11,275 nucleotides of DNA from CAYUJH01 sp964394585 (GTDB lineage: Bacteria > Bacteroidota > Bacteroidia > Cytophagales > Flammeovirgaceae), in NCBI GenBank assembly GCA_964394585.1, contig CAYMYI010000124.1, forward strand, positions 1 through 11,275. Direction: 5' to 3'. The notes beneath the pieces are model-generated. The model saw only the letters and a list, made by a program, of their open reading frames with translations, was not told the origin of the DNA and searched no databases. Numbering within the stretch: position 1 is the stretch's first letter; every line of letters begins with the position of its first letter. Shown one piece after another: positions 5,764 to 11,275 of this stretch. The position numbers and the translations under genes are program-made.

Positions 5764-7499
5764 GCGGTGCCGGTCATTCCGGAGAGTTTATGGTACATCC
5801 GGAAGTAGTTCTGCAGCGTTACGGTAGCATAAGTTTGAGTGGCTTCTTCAATTTTTACATTTTCTTTCGCCTCTAGTGCTTGGTGGAGGCCATCGGAGTA
5901 ACGCCGCCCCTCCATTACACGCCCGGTCTGTTCGTCGACGATTTTCACCTTCCCATCTACAATAATGTAGTCAACATCTTTTTCAAAAAGAGCATATGCT
6001 TTTAAGAGCTGGTTTACAGTATGGATTCGCTGCGTTTTAGTGGTATATTCTTGGGTAAGCTTTTCTTGCTTTTCAAGTTTTTCCGTATCTGAAAGTTCTT
6101 CATCTTTTTCAATGGCATCTAATTCTGTGCTGATGTCGGGTAAGATGAAGAAGCTTTTGTCTTCTCCTGATTTAGTAATTGCATCGAGTCCTTTATCGGT
6201 TAATTCAACCAAGTTGTTTTTCTCGTCGATTGTGAAAAACAAAGGCTTATCAGCCTCAGGCATTTGTTTAGCATTATCTTGCAAGTAGAAGTTTTCCGTT
6301 TTTTGCAGTTTTTGTTTGATTCCCGGCTCACTTAAATATTTAATGAGGGGTTTAAATTTGGGTAGCCCACGGTAGGCTCTAAACAAGGCTCTACCTCCTT
6401 CTTCGTCGTCTCCTTCAGCAATTTTCTTTTTGGCTTCTGCTAAAAAGCCCATAACCAGTTTCTTCTGTTCTTCTACAATGCGACTTACACGCGGTTTCAT
6501 AGTGTTAAACTCGTGTTCATCGCCTTTTGGTACAGGACCTGAGATGATGAGCGGTGTACGGGCGTCGTCAACCAATACCGAGTCAACTTCATCGACCATA
6601 GTGAAATGATGTACACGCTGCACTTGGTCTTCGACCGAACGCGCCATATTATCGCGTAGGTAGTCGAATCCAAATTCGTTATTGGTTCCATAGGTGATAT
6701 CGCACCGATACGCCTTCTTTCGTTCTTCAGAGTGTGGCTCGTACTTATCGATGCAATCTACAGTAAGTCCGTGGAATTCCATCAGAGGGCTCATCCACTC
6801 TGCATCGCGTTTCGCGAGGTAATCGTTTACAGTAACAATATGGACGCCCCGCTCGGCAAGCGCATTTAAGAAAGCAGGAAGCGTTGCCACTAGTGTTTTA
6901 CCCTCACCGGTTGCCATTTCTGCAATTTTGCCTTGGTGTAGTACAATCCCTCCAATTAGCTGGACATCGTAGTGGATCATATTCCAGGTGATTTCATTGC
7001 CTGCAGCCATCCATTGGTTAAGCCAAATAGCTTTTTCTCCTTCAATTTTAACGTTCTGTTTGTGAGCAGCAATTTGTTCGTCGTGTTCGGTACGCGTTAC
7101 CACTAATTGCTTGTTTTCAGTAAACCGACGGGCTGTTTCTTTCACCACAGCAAAAGCACGAGGGAGCACTTCTAGCAGTACATTTTCTAGCTCTTTGTTT
7201 CGATTTTCCTCTAATTTATCGATCTGCTCAAAAATGCTTTCTTTCTCATCGATCCCCATACTTGGGTTCTCTTCTACTTGCTTGTGAAGTTCGGCTAGTT
7301 GCTCGTCAATCTCTTTTAGATGATTGCGAATGGCTTGTCGAATTTTTTGAGTTTCTTCACGAAGAGAGTCGTCGCTCAAAGGTTGGAGCTCCTGAAAGAC
7401 TTGGTTAATTTGAGTTACATACGGCGTGATGAGCTTTAAGTCTTTATCTGATTTGGTACCAAATATTTTGGTAGCCGTTTTGGTTATAAAATCGAGCAT
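5678..7499 (-). CDS. secA: Preprotein translocase SecA, N-terminal part
   Basis: The N-terminal half of SecA, starting at ATG (7499) with MLDFITKTATKIFG, the usual N-terminus. A charged helical insertion at about 60-110 is of the kind seen in Bacteroidota SecAs. The first ATP-binding domain holds Walker A GEGKT at 198-202 (K201) and the DEAD-like Walker B DEVD at 303-306. The preprotein cross-linking domain follows, enlarged by a charged stretch at about 335-480. Then come VDYIIVDGKVKIVDEQTGR (509-527) and NYFRMYHKLSGMTGTA up to residue 579. Beyond that the sequence is divergent and runs into the N-gap. Rejoined with the C-terminal part at the shared 28 bp (1708 + 1661 nt), it gives 1123 codons with no frameshift, about the usual length for SecA in this phylum. 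The gene is essential in bacteria, so a real break would be surprising. Confidence 0.93.
5764..5791. repeat. 28-bp direct repeat flanking the gap, right copy
   Basis: Exact copy of 5640-5667. From 5792 onward the sequence continues as regular secA; on its other side (5763 downward) it diverges from the left copy at once. Confidence 0.9.
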
Positions 7500-7554
7500 T
7501 AATTCTAAATTCTATGTAAAATGTAAATGCATTTATTCCTTTTGTATCAAGCTA

Positions 7555-7562
7555 CAAAGCTA
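7555..7562 (-). promoter_or_regulatory. Candidate -7 box for secA
   Basis: On the minus strand this reads TAGCTTTG, a match to TAnnTTTG, 55 nt before the secA ATG. I find no good TTTG at the proper distance upstream, so only the -7 part is supported. Confidence 0.4.
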
Positions 7563-7645
7563 AAAAATTTGCAAAGGAAACTAGGAGTTTGTTAGGAAGA
7601 TAAGCTGACAAATACATTTCCAAGGCGGAATATGTGGATACATCA

Positions 7646-7660
7646 CTGCCATAGTGGCAG
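7646..7660. repeat. Short palindrome, possible operator
   Basis: CTGCCA-TAG-TGGCAG is a perfect 6-bp dyad with a 3-nt centre in the secA/kinase intergenic region. No T-run follows, so it is not a terminator. It could be a regulator binding site, but it is short enough to arise by chance. Confidence 0.3.
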
Positions 7661-7803
7661 AACTTGAGCTGACGGTTGCGTCGGGTAGAAGAAATGGCAA
7701 ATAGCTTTTAGAAGAATACTTTCGGTAAGTAACTGATTTTTAGGTTGCTACAATGCTTTGATGACAACTTAAAGCACACGGTAGCGGATGATTTTTTGCT
7801 TTT

Positions 7804-10800
7804 ATGTATATACTCCCTGAACGCCTTTCCCATCAAGAAAAACTCCATGCCCTGTATAGGGCAATTAGTAGCTATTGTGTAGCAGAAGCACCTTCTTGGA
7901 AGGTGTTTATCCATTTTCGGGTAGCGACCTCTGAGCAAACTGAACTGCAAGTACCCATTGCCCTCATCGATGATCACAACAAGCTTCGCCTGTTTATAGA
8001 GGTAACCGAGCAAGAAGAAAAGGTGCACGAGAGAGCCGAACAAATAGAGCAACATATGCCATCGGTAAAAATGCTGGCTTTACGGCTTGATGGCTCGCTG
8101 TGGAGAAAGGAAGATGAAAGGGTTGTGCACCTAAGCTGTTTTGCATCTGTTTTACAACCTGCTTTACGCCAATTTAAGCAAGAAGATAAGCAGGTAACGG
8201 CATTGATGGGGAACTTTTCCACCCATTTCAGCTCTGATATTTTGAGTTGTATTTCTGCAAGCGGGATAATTTTATCGGTGTCCGAGTCTGTACAAGGCTT
8301 GCTAGGTAAATCTCCTTCATTGTTGGTAGGGCGGCATCTCTTCCGAGAAATACACCCAACCGACCGTTCTTTACTCACGCAGGTGTACTCTCCGGAAGCA
8401 ACTATGCGCGAAATCGTGTTCGATTGCCGCCTTTCCCATGTAGAAGGGCGCTATAAATGGTTTGAAAACCGATACAAGGCTGTAGTAGAACAGGGAAAGG
8501 TGGCAAAATGGGTGGTTTTATCCAAAGACATTACCGCCCGACGCTTAGCCGATGAAGCCCTCGCCAGTAGCCAAGAACGTTACGAATTAGCCATGCTGGG
8601 AGGGAAGGTCGGAATATGGACGTGGGAACCTGACCAAAATTATTTCAGTATTTCTTCAAACTACAAAGCTATTTTAGGGTATGCCGCAGCAGAAGTCCCC
8701 GACTTGCCCCAAGTGGCGCTTATGCTCATCCATCCGAGAGACCGCCGCGCGATAAAAGTTACTATGGCGCGAGCCGTTCAGTCTGATACGCAAAACGACA
8801 TCGAAATAGAATGTAGAGTGGTTCATAGAGATGGGACTGTGTTGTGGGTTTTAGTGCGAGGACGGGTAATGCGCTCCCAAGGGAATGTGCAACGTATTAT
8901 TGGGGTGGCAACCGATATTACAGAAAAAATACAATCGCAAAACGAGATTATCGAGCAAAAAAATAAGCTAGAAGCCATTTTTCGGGCAATTCCCGAGGCG
9001 GTTGTGGTAGAATCGCCCGAGGGTAACATTGTATTTGCCAATGCCGGGGCAACGGCAATCTTTGGATACACGGCTACTAGTTTGGTGGGGATGCTTTTGC
9101 GTGTTCTTCTTGATAAAGCGTCTTTCATGCATGAAGAAAAAAAGCATTTTACCGATATCGTAGGAGAGTATATCCCTATAGAAGTAACATGCCGAAACAG
9201 CAAAGGCGAAACGGTTATTTGCGAGCTTACCGGCGCTATTATTTACGATTCCCAAAAAAACATCATTGGTTACATTAACTTCTTCCATAACCTGACCAAA
9301 GAACGGCGCGCACAGCTACAGTTACAGTTGCTTTCCACCGGTATCGAGGCTACTCCTAATGGTGTAGTAATTGCCGATGCACTTCAACCCGATTTGCCGC
9401 TCATTTATGTAAACCCTGCTTTCGAAGCCATTACGGGGTATAAAGCCGAAGAAGTTTTGGGTAAAAACTGCCGCTTTTTGCAAGGTAACGACCGCCGGCA
9501 AGATGGGATCTTAAACCTAAGAGAAGCAATACGCCAGAAAAAGCACTTGCGTACTTTAGTGAGAAACTACCGAAAGAACGGAACATTGTTTTACAATCAA
9601 CTCGATATTTCGCCGGTGTTTAATGCCAAAGGGCAGCTTACGCATTATTTAGGTATCCAAACCGATGTAACCGAAAAGCTAGCTGCAGAGCGTGCTGTAA
9701 TCGATGCTAAAGAACAGTTGCAATACATATTTGACAACCTAGAGAGTGTATTCCTTTCGGTAGATGTTACCTTAAAGAAAACCATACAGGTATCTAAGCA
9801 GTGCGAAACAATCTTTGGGTATGCTGCGGAGGCATTCATGGAAAAACCCATGTTGTGGGCAGAATTAGTACATCCGGCTGATAAGTCGCTCTTGGAACAC
9901 CAAATGGGAATGCTACAAATTGGAGAAGGTACTACCTCGGAACTGCGGATTATCAATGCACAAGAAAAAGAACTATGGTTGCGCGTGGAAATAAAACCAA
10001 CGCTCGATGCCAAAGGAAAATTAATCCGTACCGATGCCATCTTTACAAATATTACTGCTCAGAAACGCCAAACTCAAATACTAAAAGAAAAAGAACTTGC
10101 CGAAAAAGCGTTGGCTTTTAAGTCGCAATTCTTAGCGAATATGAGTCATGAAATTCGCACACCTCTTAATGGAATTATCGGAATTCTAGACCTACTAGAA
10201 CAGGAACACACAGCTGATAAGCGTAAACAATATGTCCGCCTTATTCAACGCTCTGCCGAGAACTTATTAGCTATTATCAACGATATCCTCGATTCATCAA
10301 AAATAGAGGCAGGTAAAATGCTCCTAAAGCCACTGCCTTTTCCATTTAAAAAAATGATTGAACGGATTGCTGAGTTATTTCGCCCCAAAATCACCCAAAA
10401 GCAACTTGACTTTCGCATTCAGTTCGATGAAAAAGTACCTGCTTACCTAAGTGCTGATGAAACTCGGCTTACTCAAGTAATCACGAATTTACTAAGCAAT
10501 GCCATTAAGTTTACAAGGCAGGGGAGTATTGCCATCGTGGTGGAATCCATACATGAAACCATGCTAAAGGTATCGGTAACCGATACCGGTATTGGCATCG
10601 CAAAAGCCGATCAACATCGCTTATTTCAAAAGTTTTCTCAGATAGATGATTCCTCCACACGCGAGCAAGGAGGTACAGGGCTTGGCTTGGTGATTTGTAA
10701 AGATTTAGTCGAATTAATGAACGGAGGGATAGGAGTGCGTTCTAAAGAAGGGCAGGGCAGTACATTCTGGTTTACCTTTGAGTATCAACCTGCTGTCGAA

Positions 10801-11275
10801 CCTGAGTTGCCTTCAAAAGCAAAAAACAGCATTATAGTAGATAATTCGGAAACGCTATTAGGTACTAGAGTACTATTAGCCGAGGATAAACTCACAAACC
10901 AAGAAGTCGCTAAGCTCATTTTAGAACATTTAGGGTGCCAAGTAACCATTGCCAAAAATGGATTAGAAGTTTTAAAAAAGTATAGACCCTCTAACTTTGA
11001 CCTAATCCTGATGGACATCCAAATGCCTCGTATGGATGGGATAGAGGCAACGCGGCAGCTCCGAAAGCAGTATACAACCTTACCCCCTATCATCGGGCTA
11101 AGTGCCAATGCACTCTCCAACGAAGCCTCCCAATATATCCGTTTGGGTATGGACGATTACATCGCCAAGCCCATAACGCTTGGTACAATGGCTAATAAAA
11201 TAGAGTACTGGCTAAAAACTTCGCAGGCAAACCTTAAGGCAGCAGCACCTTCCAACAACACCAACATATCTATGG
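7804..11275 (+). CDS. LOV/multi-PAS hybrid sensor histidine kinase (3' end outside window)
   Basis: An open frame from ATG 7804 (in-frame stop at 7789, no earlier start) to the window edge, at least 1157 residues. No membrane segment is visible, so it is probably cytoplasmic. Order: an unusual N-terminal domain (1-130), PAS at about 143-247, PAS 258-376 (ends GVATDITEK), PAS 385-500, LOV 508-625, PAS 637-760, HisKA with phosphoacceptor H782 (NMSHEIRTPLNG), HATPase with N899, D927 (DTGIGIA) and GGTGLGL, then a receiver with acidic pair E1027/D1028, phosphoacceptor D1071 (LMDIQMP), S1100 and K1122. The LOV domain has GKNCRFLQG with Cys556, plus N588, N598 and Q619, so blue-light flavin photochemistry is predicted. 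The kinase would autophosphorylate H782 and pass phosphate to D1071. A linker follows the receiver; an Hpt or second receiver domain may lie beyond the window. No partner regulator is visible. Confidence 0.92.
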   Translation, partial: MYILPERLSHQEKLHALYRAISSYCVAEAPSWKVFIHFRVATSEQTELQVPIALIDDHNKLRLFIEVTEQEEKVHERAEQIEQHMPSVKMLALRLDGSLWRKEDERVVHLSCFASVLQPALRQFKQEDKQVTALMGNFSTHFSSDILSCISASGIILSVSESVQGLLGKSPSLLVGRHLFREIHPTDRSLLTQVYSPEATMREIVFDCRLSHVEGRYKWFENRYKAVVEQGKVAKWVVLSKDITARRLADEALASSQERYELAMLGGKVGIWTWEPDQNYFSISSNYKAILGYAAAEVPDLPQVALMLIHPRDRRAIKVTMARAVQSDTQNDIEIECRVVHRDGTVLWVLVRGRVMRSQGNVQRIIGVATDITEKIQSQNEIIEQKNKLEAIFRAIPEAVVVESPEGNIVFANAGATAIFGYTATSLVGMLLRVLLDKASFMHEEKKHFTDIVGEYIPIEVTCRNSKGETVICELTGAIIYDSQKNIIGYINFFHNLTKERRAQLQLQLLSTGIEATPNGVVIADALQPDLPLIYVNPAFEAITGYKAEEVLGKNCRFLQGNDRRQDGILNLREAIRQKKHLRTLVRNYRKNGTLFYNQLDISPVFNAKGQLTHYLGIQTDVTEKLAAERAVIDAKEQLQYIFDNLESVFLSVDVTLKKTIQVSKQCETIFGYAAEAFMEKPMLWAELVHPADKSLLEHQMGMLQIGEGTTSELRIINAQEKELWLRVEIKPTLDAKGKLIRTDAIFTNITAQKRQTQILKEKELAEKALAFKSQFLANMSHEIRTPLNGIIGILDLLEQEHTADKRKQYVRLIQRSAENLLAIINDILDSSKIEAGKMLLKPLPFPFKKMIERIAELFRPKITQKQLDFRIQFDEKVPAYLSADETRLTQVITNLLSNAIKFTRQGSIAIVVESIHETMLKVSVTDTGIGIAKADQHRLFQKFSQIDDSSTREQGGTGLGLVICKDLVELMNGGIGVRSKEGQGSTFWFTFEYQPAVEPELPSKAKNSIIVDNSETLLGTRVLLAEDKLTNQEVAKLILEHLGCQVTIAKNGLEVLKKYRPSNFDLILMDIQMPRMDGIEATRQLRKQYTTLPPIIGLSANALSNEASQYIRLGMDDYIAKPITLGTMANKIEYWLKTSQANLKAAAPSNNTNISM
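9331..9678 (+). other. LOV photosensory domain within the kinase
   Basis: Residues about 510-625 of the kinase. NCRFLQ at 555-560 carries the cysteine that forms the flavin C4a adduct in LOV proteins. Flavin contacts N588 (RNYRKNG), N598 (FYNQL) and Q619 (GIQTDVTE) lie +32, +42 and +63 from Cys556, exactly as in oat phototropin-1 LOV2 (C450, N482, N492, Q513). The other PAS domains in the protein lack this motif. Confidence 0.9.

Larger units (their letters stand above)
7500..7803. other. Divergent intergenic region between secA and the kinase gene
   Basis: This 304-bp stretch holds no gene that I trust. It should contain promoters in both directions. Visible elements are a -7 box for secA (7555-7562), a weak promoter-like pair toward the kinase (TTTG at 7588-7591 and TACATTTC at 7613-7620, 21 nt apart, one mismatch in the second box) and a palindrome at 7646-7660. 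Confidence 0.6.

Noticed and set aside
5640..5791. The 28-bp direct repeats as target-site duplication or attachment sites of a mobile element
   Set aside because: The sequence between them is only 96 known bases plus Ns, holds no transposase or integrase, and the repeat is a conserved secA coding motif; an assembly scar explains it better.
5477..5876. Plus-strand frames crossing the N-gap
   Set aside because: They include the Ns and run antisense to secA, so they have no meaning.
7655..7705. GTG-started frame of 16 codons ending in TAG in the secA/kinase intergenic region
   Set aside because: Very short, no ATG, no recognisable sequence, and no ribosome-binding context; probably chance.
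7708..8378. Two minus-strand open frames over the start of the kinase gene
   Set aside because: They overlap the strongly supported plus-strand kinase frame and their translations match no family.
8823..11120. Several minus-strand open frames of about 100-130 codons inside the kinase gene
   Set aside because: Opposite-strand shadows of conserved PAS, HisKA and receiver coding sequence; Ser/Cys-rich translations without domains.
1..11275. CRISPR arrays, tRNA or rRNA genes, insertion sequences
   Set aside because: No regularly spaced repeats, no tRNA-like cloverleaf, no rRNA sequence and no transposase were seen.

Overview
The window looks like a chromosomal segment of a Bacteroidota bacterium, probably a Cytophagia-type lineage. 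The support is the gene types and order, promoter boxes of the Bacteroidota kind (a TTTG box and a TAnnTTTG box), the lack of clear Shine-Dalgarno sequences, and protein sequences that resemble this phylum's HU, RNase G and SecA. I cannot name a species. The N-run and a duplicated junction inside secA show that this is a draft, possibly metagenomic, assembly.

Left part, plus strand (1-3262): a terminator of an upstream gene, then a good promoter driving an HU-like protein (267-569), a membrane-anchored TPR protein (584-1390) and a 30-residue, extremely basic COX24/AURKAIP1-like small protein (1433-1525). A strong hairpin terminator follows. Next comes a ribonuclease G/E gene (1706-3262) that starts at TTG. 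A hairpin after it serves as terminator and overlaps the last codons of the convergent next gene. Together these are housekeeping functions: nucleoid structure, a probable ribosome-associated small protein and RNA processing.

Middle part, minus strand (3301-7499): a SPOR-domain lipoprotein gene (3301-3858) and secA, the preprotein translocase ATPase. secA is split by ten Ns (5668-5677), and a 28-bp segment is present on both sides of the gap. Joining the two copies restores one uninterrupted 1122-residue SecA, so the break is most likely an assembly scar and not a pseudogene.

Right part, plus strand (7804 to the window end): one very long open frame, at least 1157 residues, cut by the window edge. 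It encodes a soluble hybrid sensor histidine kinase with an unusual N-terminal domain, a chain of PAS domains, HisKA, HATPase and a receiver domain. The fourth sensory module is a LOV domain: it has the photoactive-cysteine motif, and its three flavin-contact Asn/Asn/Gln residues have exactly the spacing of plant phototropin LOV2. This predicted blue-light sensor kinase is the most interesting item in the window. It is divergent from secA across a 304-bp intergenic region.
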